Numbered from the stretch's first letter, positions 1 through 6,354 are shown. The stretch: 8,209 nucleotides of DNA from Deltaproteobacteria bacterium (GCA_019308525.1 JAFDIC010000161.1:1-8209); one strand, 5' to 3'. Notes: generated from the sequence alone by a model not told the origin. Program-made: numbers and translations.

Positions 1-890
1 AAGAGTACGACGTGAGTTTTTGGTTTCTTGTCTCCTTGAGCCTTTTTTTTGCCATGCTTGTGGGCGATGGGGGATATGGCATCCTGGTCTTTGTGGGGAC
101 CTACCTTTTGAGGCGAAAGAGGAAGACCGCCGCCAAAGAACCATTTCTCCTGCTTTATGTGTTCAGCGCCTCCACCATAGGATGGGGTCTTATCACGGGC
201 ACCTGGTTCGGGGTGGAGCGGCTGGCCAGCATCCCTACCCTGAATCGGCTGGTAGTCCCTGCCCTGAACAGCTATTCAGGGGACCAGGATTTCATGATAG
301 GGTTTTGCTTCATCCTTGGTGCGGTTCATCTCAGCATCGCCCATGTGATAAGAGCGGTGAGGTTCTTGAACAGCCCCAAGCTTCTCGCAGAGGTGGGCTG
401 GATACTGATTCTGTGGTTCCTGTATTTTCTTGCGGGTTATTTTGTGTTGGGGAGACCATTGCCTGAAAAGAGCAGGGCCCTTTTGTCCCTGGGACTTGTC
501 CTTGTGGCCCTTTTTTCCAATCCCAAGCGAAACTTTGTAAAATCAGCCCTTCTGGGCGTTGCGGATCTACCCTTCAATATCATCAGGTCCTTTTCTGACC
601 TGGTCTCTTACTTGAGATTGTTCGCCGTGGGCTATGCCACCCTCGTAATAGCGGTAAGCTTCAACCAGATGGCCTTCGACCTCTGGAAAGGCTCAATGCT
701 CAGGGCCTTCGGCGCACTCCTTATACTCTTGATAGGGCATACGCTGAACATAATGCTGGCTGCAATGGCCGTGCTGGTTCATGGCATAAGGTTGAACATG
801 CTTGAATTCTCAAGCCATCTCGGGATGAACTGGACAGGGCAAATATTCAGGCCCTTCATGCGAAGGCTGGATTCCGGCCTCACGAAATAA
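1..890 (+). CDS. ntpI: V/A-type ATP synthase subunit I, C-terminal part (5' end outside window)
   Basis: This is the membrane stator subunit (subunit a/I) of a V/A-type rotary ATPase. It forms the ion half-channels beside the proteolipid ring. The reading frame is open from base 3, so the gene starts upstream; the GTG at base 12 lies inside a conserved membrane segment (FFAMLVGDGGYG) and is not the true start. About 295 residues are visible, mostly hydrophobic helices. The key motif SYLRLFAVGYATLVIA contains the essential Arg, codon 615-617, equivalent to yeast Vph1 Arg735. A second conserved Arg sits in HGIRLNMLEF, codon 789-791, followed by the family ending (GQIFRPF). The stop is TAA at 888-890. 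The proteolipid gene follows after about 90 bases. This I-then-K order at the operon end matches chlamydial and spirochaetal clusters, so subunits D, B, A and E are expected upstream. The cytoplasmic N-terminal domain is not visible. Confidence 0.93.
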   Translation, partial: EYDVSFWFLVSLSLFFAMLVGDGGYGILVFVGTYLLRRKRKTAAKEPFLLLYVFSASTIGWGLITGTWFGVERLASIPTLNRLVVPALNSYSGDQDFMIGFCFILGAVHLSIAHVIRAVRFLNSPKLLAEVGWILILWFLYFLAGYFVLGRPLPEKSRALLSLGLVLVALFSNPKRNFVKSALLGVADLPFNIIRSFSDLVSYLRLFAVGYATLVIAVSFNQMAFDLWKGSMLRAFGALLILLIGHTLNIMLAAMAVLVHGIRLNMLEFSSHLGMNWTGQIFRPFMRRLDSGLTK

Positions 891-918
891 TGGGCTGCAT
901 AGGGGTTGAGAGGCTATT

Positions 919-961
919 ATTGGTACCAATTCGTGGGGCCTTTTGGTATTGTAAATACAAT
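919..961. repeat. Two short palindromes between ntpI and ntpK
   Basis: The gap between the two ATPase genes holds a perfect 12-base palindrome at 919-930 (ATTGGTACCAAT). It also holds an inverted repeat at 948-961 (ATTGTA, two bases, TACAAT). TACCAA at 924-929 can also pair with TTGGTA at 943-948, giving an alternative hairpin. There is no T-tract, so it does not look like a terminator. A role in adjusting proteolipid expression relative to subunit I is conjecture; an operator or a chance symmetry is equally possible. Confidence 0.35.
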
Positions 962-981
962 TGAGACAGGAGGGAAGGGGA

Positions 982-1425
982 ATGATAGCAGGGTTAGGTG
1001 ATATGGGAGCGTCTTTGAGCCTTGCCGCCGCAGGCTCTGCCCTGGGTACGGGCGCGGCGGGGATGGCGACCCTGGGGGCATGGAAGAAGTGTTTTGCAAG
1101 AGGCAAGCCCGTCCCCTTTATTCTCATAGCCTTTGTGGGCGCGCCCCTGTCCCAGACCATCTACGGGATGATCTTGCGAAATGCCATAAAGGACGCCAGC
1201 CTGCCGCCCGACATGTACTTGTGGCAACTCCTCTACGGGTTGCTGGGGGGGCTGGCCATGGGCTTTTCAGCATGGATGCAGGGCAAGGCCGCTGCTAACG
1301 CAGCCGATGCCTTTGCAGAGACGGGCAAGGGATTTGGCAACTATATCATGATCCTCGGCGTAATCGAAACTGTGGCCCTTTTCGTGATGGTGTTCTTGAT
1401 TACCGCGCTGCCCAAGGGCGGGTAA
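982..1425 (+). CDS. ntpK: V/A-type ATPase proteolipid subunit K
   Basis: This is the rotor-ring proteolipid of the V/A-type ATPase, 147 aa, which binds and carries the coupling ion through the membrane. The start is ATG at 982, with AGGAGG at 968-973 eight bases upstream; an in-frame TTG at 961 has no such site. The protein is a duplicated hairpin with four membrane helices (about residues 8-32, 46-66, 80-104, 121-142). The carboxylate is Glu129 in the last helix (IETVALF). The equivalent position in the first hairpin carries no acid (PLSQTIYG), as in eukaryote-like and Enterococcus-type V-rings. Ser57, Gln58, Gln100 and Glu129 line up with Thr64, Gln65, Gln110 and Glu139, four of the Na+ ligands of Enterococcus hirae NtpK. 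This suggests Na+ coupling; the alignment is by eye. Gly/Ala-rich packing faces are evident. Confidence 0.93.
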   Translation: MIAGLGDMGASLSLAAAGSALGTGAAGMATLGAWKKCFARGKPVPFILIAFVGAPLSQTIYGMILRNAIKDASLPPDMYLWQLLYGLLGGLAMGFSAWMQGKAAANAADAFAETGKGFGNYIMILGVIETVALFVMVFLITALPKGG

Positions 1426-1471
1426 TGACGGCGGCATCAAAGGCCAGGTTCTTGTTCCGGAGGTATCGGGG

Positions 1472-1690
1472 TTGAGGGACATACGATCAAGAAAGTATTA
1501 CTGCCCCAGGCGCGGCGTCATGGTGACGCTGGTAGAGTTTGCAAGAGATCTTGCAGAATGTGGAGGTGTCTGCGGGATACTGAGCTGCTCCCACCAGGAG
1601 CTCTGTCCTACGAGGGAGACGGAAGATGGTGTCCCCGTTTTTCCTTGGGCCAGTTGCCCGGCATGCAAGACGCAACGCCAAGGGGAGTAG
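1472..1690 (+). CDS. Small seven-cysteine protein of unknown function
   Basis: I do not recognise this 72-aa protein. The start is TTG at 1472, supported by GGAGG at 1459-1463 eight bases upstream. The first in-frame ATG (codon 17) would remove a Cys in the motif KYYCPRRG. There are seven cysteines, at 11, 30, 34, 39, 45, 62 and 65, and His41. The pattern is CX3C-X4-C-X5-C, then CPAC near the C-terminus, which looks like a zinc-ribbon or small metal/Fe-S site. There is no signal peptide or membrane segment. It lies 46 bases after ntpK and 78 bases before the acyl-CoA dehydrogenase, on the same strand, so it may be the first gene of the acd-etf unit. The reading frame is real-looking because of the ribosome site and clustered Cys. 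The function is open: a metal-binding accessory protein or a small regulator are both possible. Confidence 0.65.
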   Translation: MRDIRSRKYYCPRRGVMVTLVEFARDLAECGGVCGILSCSHQELCPTRETEDGVPVFPWASCPACKTQRQGE

Positions 1691-1768
1691 GATCACGACC
1701 TCCGGTTTTTGTGCGAGCAACTCACTGGAAGCAAACCGATATGTGTTGAAAATGCGCGGGATAAGCCT

Positions 1769-2911
1769 ATGAAGCCCTTTTTTACAGACAAGAACCGCAC
1801 TGTCCAGCGATCGGTCAGGGCCTTTTGCGAGAGAGAGTTGAAACCCATCGCCAGGGAGATGGACCAGGAAGGGAGCTTTCCCTGGGAGGTGGTGGAAAAG
1901 ATGGGAAAGATGGGATACTTCGGAATCCAGGTCCCGAGGGAATTGGACGGTGCGGGGATGGATACGGTCAACTACGTCATCGTTATTGAGGAGATTTCCA
2001 GGGCCAGTGGCGGCATCAGACTTTGTGTGACAGTGCATAACAGCGTGGGGCTTTATCCCCTTGTGGCCTTCGGGACGGAAGAGCAAAAGAAGAGATGGGT
2101 GCCACCCCTTGCCAGGGGCGAGAAGATAGGCGCCTTCTGCATAACAGAACCCAATGCGGGCTCGGACGCCTCGGCGATAGAGGCCACCGCTAAAAGGGAT
2201 GGTGATCATTACGTGGTCAATGCGAACAAGGTCTTTGTAACCAATGGAGGTGTCGCAGATACGTGCCTGATATTTGCCAGGACCGACCCCGGGGCGGGGA
2301 GAAAAGGGATCAGCGTGATCGTTGTTGAAAGGGGGACTCCAGGGTTTGTCGTGGGGGACCTGGAGGACCTGTGCAGTGTCAGGAGCAACCCGGTGAGCTC
2401 GATCCGACTCTATGATTGCAAGGTTCCTGTTGACAATGTCCTGGGAGGAGAAGGTATGGGCCTGCGCATCGGCCTTGCAGCCCTTGATGTCGGTCGGATC
2501 GGTATCGCCGCGCAGGCCGTGGGGATCTCCCAGGCCGCCCTGGAAGATGGGATTCTCTACGGGAGGCAGCGGTACCAGTTCGGGGTTCCCATCGGCAGAC
2601 ATCAGGCCGTCTCCATGATGCTCGCAGAAATGGCCACCCAGGTGGATGCATCAAGACTGATGGTCTTGAGGGCAGCGTTACTCCGTGACCAGGGCAAACC
2701 CTTTTCACAGGCATCGGCCATGGCAAAGCTTTTTGCATCTGAAGCAGCAAGTCGTGTGACGGACATGGCGGTTCAAATACATGGAGGCTACGGGTTTTCC
2801 AAGGCTTACCCGGTTGAACGCTACTTCAGAGATGCCAGGGTGACCAGGGTCTATGAAGGGACATCGGAAATACACGGCATTGTCATAGCCAGGGGGATAC
2901 TGGGGGAATAG
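1769..2911 (+). CDS. Acyl-CoA dehydrogenase, short-chain (butyryl-CoA dehydrogenase-like)
   Basis: This FAD enzyme performs alpha,beta-dehydrogenation of an acyl-CoA, with electrons passing to the ETF encoded next door. At 380 aa it is full length. The start ATG at 1769 gives the usual family N-terminus ([15 protein letters not shown]). The frame is open back to a TTG at 1709, but those extra 20 residues do not resemble the family. The ribosome site is weak (CGGG at 1757-1760). Visible motifs are family signature 1, [13 protein letters not shown] (residues 124-136); the FAD-contacting [10 protein letters not shown] (265-274); signature 2, [22 protein letters not shown] (336-357); and the catalytic base Glu363 in VYEGTSEI. 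The base in this position fits short/medium-chain enzymes rather than isovaleryl- or long-chain types. No signal peptide is present, so it is cytoplasmic. The exact acyl substrate cannot be read from the sequence; branched, aromatic-derived or crotonyl/butyryl substrates are all possible. Confidence 0.93.
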   Translation: MKPFFTDKNRTVQRSVRAFCERELKPIAREMDQEGSFPWEVVEKMGKMGYFGIQVPRELDGAGMDTVNYVIVIEEISRASGGIRLCVTVHNSVGLYPLVAFGTEEQKKRWVPPLARGEKIGAFCITEPNAGSDASAIEATAKRDGDHYVVNANKVFVTNGGVADTCLIFARTDPGAGRKGISVIVVERGTPGFVVGDLEDLCSVRSNPVSSIRLYDCKVPVDNVLGGEGMGLRIGLAALDVGRIGIAAQAVGISQAALEDGILYGRQRYQFGVPIGRHQAVSMMLAEMATQVDASRLMVLRAALLRDQGKPFSQASAMAKLFASEAASRVTDMAVQIHGGYGFSKAYPVERYFRDARVTRVYEGTSEIHGIVIARGILGE

Positions 2912-2972
2912 GGGCACATTCCCTGCGGGAGGACAGTCATTTTTCTGGACTTCGTTGACATTAAGAAGGGAG

Positions 2973-3755
2973 ATGAACTCGGGACTGAACATAATAGTGT
3001 GTATAAAGGCGGTTCTGAAGGAGGCACCGGAAGGGCCCCTGGTCAGGTCTTCTGAGACCTGCGTGTTGAATGCTTACGACATCCCCGCCCTGGAAGCTGC
3101 ATTCAAACTCAGAGAATCCCACGGGGGAAGCGTTGCGGTAATTACCCTGGGACCGGAGACCTGCGAATTCGTGATACGCGAGGCCCTGGCCATGGGTGCA
3201 GATAGGGGATATCTCGTCTGTGATTCGGCCCTCGCGGGCTCTGATACCCTTGCCACTTCCAAGGCCCTCGGGGCGGCCGTGGGGAGGCTTGCCCCCTTCG
3301 ACTTGGTCCTGCTCGGGACCAGGTCCTCTGACAGCGACACGGGGCATGTTGGGCCTCAAACCGCGGAACTCCTGGGCTTGCCTCTTGTCACGGGAGTCTA
3401 CGGGATAGAAAAGAAGGGTAAGACCCTGACGGTTGATAGAAAGGCCGATGGATTTGTTGAAAGGTATGAGCTGGACATGCCGTCGGTGCTGACTGTCCAC
3501 CCTTCTTCCGATCGGCCCGGGTACCTGGGGCTGAAAGACATTGAAAAGGCCTACGGGGAGAGGCAAATTATCAGGTGGAGCCTGCGGGACATCGGTCTGG
3601 CTCCCGAACAGGTGGGCCAGAAAGGCTCACCGACAAAGGTGCTTTCATTGTCAAGGATAAAGAGAGAAAGAAGGTGCAAGTTCCTCGAAGGCACCGAGGA
3701 AGAACAGGCGGATAAGCTTGTTGACCTTCTGGTTGAATGGGGCATGGAATGGTAA
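2973..3755 (+). CDS. etfB: Electron transfer flavoprotein subunit beta
   Basis: This is the beta subunit of the heterodimeric ETF that takes electrons from the acyl-CoA dehydrogenase. At 260 aa it has the usual length. I chose ATG at 2973, with the purine run AAGAAGGGAG at 2963-2972 directly before it; a TTG at 2955 is an alternative that would add six residues. The N-terminus NIIVCIKAV is typical. The nucleotide (AMP, or FAD in bifurcating ETFs) loop is DSDTGHVGPQTAELLG (residues 120-135). The ETF-beta signature region covers about 156-175 (KADGFVERYELDMPSVLTV). The recognition loop that docks on the dehydrogenase is at 184-193, with Leu187 aligning with human ETF-beta Leu195. The C-terminus GSPTKV (218-223) is a form I associate with anaerobes' ETFs. 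Whether it bifurcates electrons cannot be decided by eye. It lies between acd and the etfA fusion, with gaps of 61 and 45 bases. Confidence 0.93.
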   Translation: MNSGLNIIVCIKAVLKEAPEGPLVRSSETCVLNAYDIPALEAAFKLRESHGGSVAVITLGPETCEFVIREALAMGADRGYLVCDSALAGSDTLATSKALGAAVGRLAPFDLVLLGTRSSDSDTGHVGPQTAELLGLPLVTGVYGIEKKGKTLTVDRKADGFVERYELDMPSVLTVHPSSDRPGYLGLKDIEKAYGERQIIRWSLRDIGLAPEQVGQKGSPTKVLSLSRIKRERRCKFLEGTEEEQADKLVDLLVEWGMEW

Positions 3756-3766
3756 GGGGGATGGGC

Positions 3767-3811
3767 ATGGGTACCGGGGCCGGTACCTGGAATGTGAGTC
3801 ATGGAGCGTGA
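3767..3811 (+). CDS. Possible 14-codon leader ORF overlapping the etfA start
   Basis: An ATG at 3767 lies six bases after AAGGGGG (3754-3760), a far better ribosome site than the one before etfA. It opens a 14-codon frame (MGTGAGTWNVSHGA) ending at TGA 3809-3811, which overlaps the etfA ATG at 3801 by 11 bases in another frame. An in-frame ATG at 3761 is also possible. Such an arrangement could couple etfA translation to ribosomes leaving the short frame. Nothing but position and the ribosome site supports it, and it may be chance. Confidence 0.25.
   Translation: MGTGAGTWNVSHGA
3770..3787 (+). promoter_or_regulatory. Perfect hairpin just before the etfA fusion gene
   Basis: GGTACCG (3770-3776) pairs perfectly with CGGTACC (3781-3787) around a four-base loop, giving a 7-bp GC-rich stem. 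It ends 13 bases before the etfA ATG and covers most of the etfB-etfA spacer. It has no following T-tract, so it is not an intrinsic terminator. It could set the etfB:etfA ratio by holding the start region in a structure or by protecting mRNA ends. The effect is inferred. Confidence 0.45.
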
Positions 3812-5426
3812 TAAAGCAGCAAAAGAGATTTGGGCATGGATTGACCTGAGGGGAGAGAATTTATTCTGGCCCTCTGTCAAACTGTTGTCAAAGGCGCGGG
3901 ACCTGGTCAGGGATGTGTCGGGCCGGGCTTGCGCAGTACTCATGGGCCACGCCGGGGGAGGCCGGGAAGAAGAGCCTTCAAACGGTCCCGATGCTTTACC
4001 CATGCAATGGGGCGCGGAGCGGTGCCTTGAACACGGAGCCGACCTTGTTTACATCCTTGACCACAAGTCTTTGGCCTTGCCTGTTGCGGAAAACTATGCA
4101 AGGGCCCTCTACTCTGCCATAAGGGAGAAGAATCCTCTCCTCGTCCTTTTTTGCGTCACGGATTTGGGCAGGGAAATCGGGGCCAGGACGGCGGTGCTTG
4201 TGGATTCCGGCATGATCGCCGAGTGCGTAGATCTCAGGTGGGAGGCAGAAAGCATCGTCGGGAGAAGCCCTTCCTGGGGGGGACAAATCATGGCCGACAT
4301 TACCTTCAGCGGGAATGGGGCCACGGTATTTGCAACTCTGCAACCCCACGACCTCGATCTACGCAAGGCCAGGGGTGAGCCGGGAGTCACGGAACAAATT
4401 GAGGTACACGAGGTTGCTCCAGCAAAGAGAATGAGGTTCCTTTTCTCTTCCAGGGAATATGAAGAGCACCAGAGACTTGAAGAGGCCAATGTGGTCGTAG
4501 TGGGAGGTGCAGGGCTTGGTGATGCCGAGGGTTTCGGCCTTGTAAGAGAGCTTGCTCGATCATTGGGCGGAGAGGTAGGTGCAACAAGGCCGCCGGTATT
4601 ACAGCACTGGGTGGAAGAGGAGCGACTGGTGGGGCAAACAGGAAAGGCGGTGAGGCCGGAGCTTCTTTTCTCGGTCGGTACATCGGGCGCCATACAGTAT
4701 ACAGCGGGAATAACTGAGTCTGGGAGGGTAGTTGCCATAAACCGAGACCCCAATGCACCCATTTTCCATCTTGCCGACCTGGGGATTGTGGCCGATGCCA
4801 GGAAGTTCCTTCCCCTTTTGAATGAAAAGATTCGTCAGGCGGCCATGAGGAGGCTCGCGGAAGAACGCAAGGAAGAGGAGAGGAAAAGGGGAAGAGAGGG
4901 GATGGGCCCGAGAGTTCGCCGACTGAGAGAGAACCTGGGCATGTCCGTGGAAGAGCTTGCGCAGGCCACGGGACAGACACCTGAGCTTATTCAGCAGGTG
5001 GAAAATGACGAGGCGACCCCCTCGGTCAGCTTTCTCTTGAGGTTCGCAAGGGCGATGAATGTCAATCCCGCGACATTTCTCAAGGAAGAAGACAAGAGGG
5101 TGATCCGTGACATGCGGGCAAGGGAATTCATGAAGCGCACACAAAACTACAGCTACCAGACCCTCAGCCCGGGCGGTGAAGGTGATCACTTGAGGGCGTT
5201 CATGATAACCATCGAGCCGAGACAGGCCCACAAGCCCGTTGCCTACAAGCACGAAGGGGAAGAATTCATTTTCGTCATGGAAGGAGATCTCAGACTCACC
5301 CTGGGGAACAGGGCCCACCATCTAAGGAAGGGAGAGTCCATCCATTTCAACTCGGATATCCCCCACAAGCTGAAAAGCATCTCAGACGAGACAACCAGGT
5401 GCCTCGTAGTCCTGTATACGCCTTGA
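3801..5426 (+). CDS. etfA: ETF alpha subunit fused to an XRE helix-turn-helix and cupin domain
   Basis: The 541-aa chain has three parts. Residues 1-350 are a complete ETF alpha: an N-terminal domain (1-195), then the FAD domain with GATR (260-263), VGQTGK (277-282), GTSGAIQY (293-300) and INRDPNAPIF (313-322). Arg263 and Thr280 match human alpha-Arg249 and Thr266, but Tyr300 replaces the flavin-contacting His286. Residues 350-368 are a Lys/Arg/Glu-rich helical linker. Residues 370-428 are an XRE-type helix-turn-helix (LGMSVEELAQATGQ, PSVSFLLRFARAMNV). Residues 465-540 are a cupin with KHEGEEFIFVMEGDL and a motif-2 GESIHFNSDIPH; His484, Glu488 and His522 are present, while the usual first His is Tyr482. 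Ordinary EtfA is about 310-340 aa, and free XRE-cupin regulators are about 180-200. The start ATG at 3801 is preceded by an in-frame TGA at 3795 and a weak ribosome site. It is the partner of etfB upstream. The domain calls are firm; the joint function is inferred. Confidence 0.92.
   Translation: MERDKAAKEIWAWIDLRGENLFWPSVKLLSKARDLVRDVSGRACAVLMGHAGGGREEEPSNGPDALPMQWGAERCLEHGADLVYILDHKSLALPVAENYARALYSAIREKNPLLVLFCVTDLGREIGARTAVLVDSGMIAECVDLRWEAESIVGRSPSWGGQIMADITFSGNGATVFATLQPHDLDLRKARGEPGVTEQIEVHEVAPAKRMRFLFSSREYEEHQRLEEANVVVVGGAGLGDAEGFGLVRELARSLGGEVGATRPPVLQHWVEEERLVGQTGKAVRPELLFSVGTSGAIQYTAGITESGRVVAINRDPNAPIFHLADLGIVADARKFLPLLNEKIRQAAMRRLAEERKEEERKRGREGMGPRVRRLRENLGMSVEELAQATGQTPELIQQVENDEATPSVSFLLRFARAMNVNPATFLKEEDKRVIRDMRAREFMKRTQNYSYQTLSPGGEGDHLRAFMITIEPRQAHKPVAYKHEGEEFIFVMEGDLRLTLGNRAHHLRKGESIHFNSDIPHKLKSISDETTRCLVVLYTP
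4887..4904 (+). promoter_or_regulatory. Possible internal ribosome site and start for a free XRE-cupin protein
   Basis: Inside the fusion gene, ATG at 4902 (Met368) begins MGPRVRRLRENLG, which is how stand-alone XRE-cupin regulators usually begin. It is preceded by 33 bases of pure purine (4869-4901), including AGGGG at 4887-4891 with ten-base spacing and AGAGG at 4895-4899 with two-base spacing. Initiation here would give a 174-aa regulator in the same frame. The purine run also simply encodes the charged linker, so the likeness to a ribosome site may be incidental. Confidence 0.35.
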
Positions 5427-5683
5427 GCACGATTCCGGCAACCATCCTCTGGATGACATTCCCCTTTGAAGGTGCGGCAAAGAGCGCTCTGCGGGCCTGG
5501 ATCCTTGTTCGAAATTGATAAAGGCATTAACTGACCGATGTTCGTAAGAATTCCTTATGGTGTGAATCAAGAATTACTATTGTACATTATCTCTAAACAT
5601 GTCTAAAGTAAAGATTATATTCTTTTGGAACCCACCCAAAACCAAACCCGACAATCAGGAATCCTCAAGGAAGGAGCAAGATT
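5427..5683 (+). promoter_or_regulatory. AT-richer intergenic region with candidate promoter for the CYTH genes
   Basis: This 257-base gap separates the acd-etf unit from the CYTH genes. Near its left end are a small stem (CATCC/GGATG, 5443-5455, three-base loop) and a palindrome AGAGCGCTCT (5481-5490). Neither has a T-tract, so no clear terminator is present. The best sigma-70-like promoter is TAAACA (5594-5599), 16 bases, then TATATT (5616-5621), about 60 bases before the next ATG. TCTAAA occurs twice, at 5592-5597 and 5602-5607, one helical turn apart, overlapping this element. These are motif matches by eye. Confidence 0.45.
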
Positions 5684-6286
5684 ATGAACCAGATTGTACC
5701 CAGATATGAATTCAGAACCTTTGCCCAGAATTTTGGCATAGTCGAAACCAAGATGAGAAAACTCTCGGAATGCAAGATGATTCGCGAAAGCTCGGAGATC
5801 TACATTGTTTCCTCGTCCAACAATGAAAACAACACGAAGATACGCGACCGCAAGATGGATATTAAGGTTCTTGTGGACAAGAAAAAGGGGCTTGAGCAAT
5901 GGAACCCCCGGATGAAAGGGGAGTTTCCTATGAACACGGACATCATCAAAAAGGAAGTCTTCCCCGCCTTTAGCGTGGAAGAGCCGGAGTTCACGAGGAG
6001 CGAATATTCTCTCGATCAATATCTGGACGAACTAATCATCCCGCATCCACAGCTATCGGCGGTGCGTGTATTCAAGAGACGCTTCGCCTTTGATGTCAAC
6101 GGATGTATTGCGGAGATTGCCCACCTCCTGGTCAACGGGGCGGCAATCCAGACCGTGGCTGTCGAACACGAGGATGCGGATAGGATCCTGGAGGCAATGG
6201 AACAACTGGACCTTACCGGTTACGAGAATGTCAATTATCTGCTGGCGATCAAGCGGATCATTGGTATGGAGCCGCTGCCAGAGTAG
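5684..6286 (+). CDS. Divergent CYTH-like (triphosphate tunnel metalloenzyme-like) protein
   Basis: This 200-aa cytoplasmic protein has no signal peptide or membrane helix. The start ATG at 5684 follows AAGGAG (5671-5676) by seven bases. Its layout resembles a CYTH domain: an opening strand RYEFRTF (7-13), SEIYIVS (38-44), NNTKIRDRKMDIKVLV (49-64), a GLEQW-P segment (69-75), then VRVFKRRFAF (127-136), an acidic strand TVAVEHED (157-164) and NVNYLLAIK (182-190). In true triphosphate tunnel enzymes the entry strand carries ExExK; here it reads R-Y-E-F-R, leaving only Glu9 and Arg11. It may therefore have altered metal or substrate binding, or have lost catalysis. The next gene, 68 bases on, is a canonical CYTH protein, which supports relatedness and a shared pathway. 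The assignment is pattern-based. The substrate is unknown; an unrelated fold cannot be excluded. Confidence 0.55.
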   Translation: MNQIVPRYEFRTFAQNFGIVETKMRKLSECKMIRESSEIYIVSSSNNENNTKIRDRKMDIKVLVDKKKGLEQWNPRMKGEFPMNTDIIKKEVFPAFSVEEPEFTRSEYSLDQYLDELIIPHPQLSAVRVFKRRFAFDVNGCIAEIAHLLVNGAAIQTVAVEHEDADRILEAMEQLDLTGYENVNYLLAIKRIIGMEPLPE

Positions 6287-6292
6287 GACAGG

Positions 6293-6313
6293 CAGGCCCC
6301 ATAGCAGGGCCTG
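6293..6313 (+). promoter_or_regulatory. Intercistronic hairpin between the two CYTH genes
   Basis: CAGGCCC (6293-6299) and GGGCCTG (6307-6313) form a perfect 7-bp stem with a seven-base loop, starting seven bases after the stop codon of the first CYTH gene. No T-run follows, so complete termination is unlikely. It could stabilise the upstream message or lower read-through into the second gene. Confidence 0.4.
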
Positions 6314-6354
6314 ACCGTCTGAGCGCATTAGAACCAAGTAAGGGAGAAACAGCA

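Noticed and set aside
12..14. GTG at base 12 as the start of the ATPase subunit I gene
   Set aside because: The frame continues upstream with codons for E-Y-D, and the GTG is just before a conserved internal helix, so the gene is cut by the window edge.
1709..1768. Longer N-terminus for the acyl-CoA dehydrogenase from TTG 1709
   Set aside because: The extra 20 residues do not look like the family, and ATG 1769 gives the standard N-terminus. The ribosome site evidence is weak for both.
1487..2602. Long open frame of 371 codons on the minus strand
   Set aside because: It lies opposite the acyl-CoA dehydrogenase and the seven-Cys gene, has no recognisable domain, and its composition is that of an antisense shadow in a GC-rich gene.
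2961..3566. 201-codon minus-strand open frame
   Set aside because: It is fully antisense to etfB, with no recognisable motif.
4850..4904. The EtfA-regulator fusion as a sequencing or assembly artefact
   Set aside because: Not excluded, but no homopolymer error is evident and the linker reads as a sensible charged helix. EtfA normally ends near this point and the regulator begins with a natural start.
4599..5321. 240-codon minus-strand open frame
   Set aside because: It is antisense to the EtfA fusion, whose domains are clear. No ribosome site or protein family features support it.
5443..5490. Intrinsic terminator after the EtfA fusion gene
   Set aside because: The stems at 5443-5455 and 5481-5490 are short and lack a following T-run, so I do not call a terminator.
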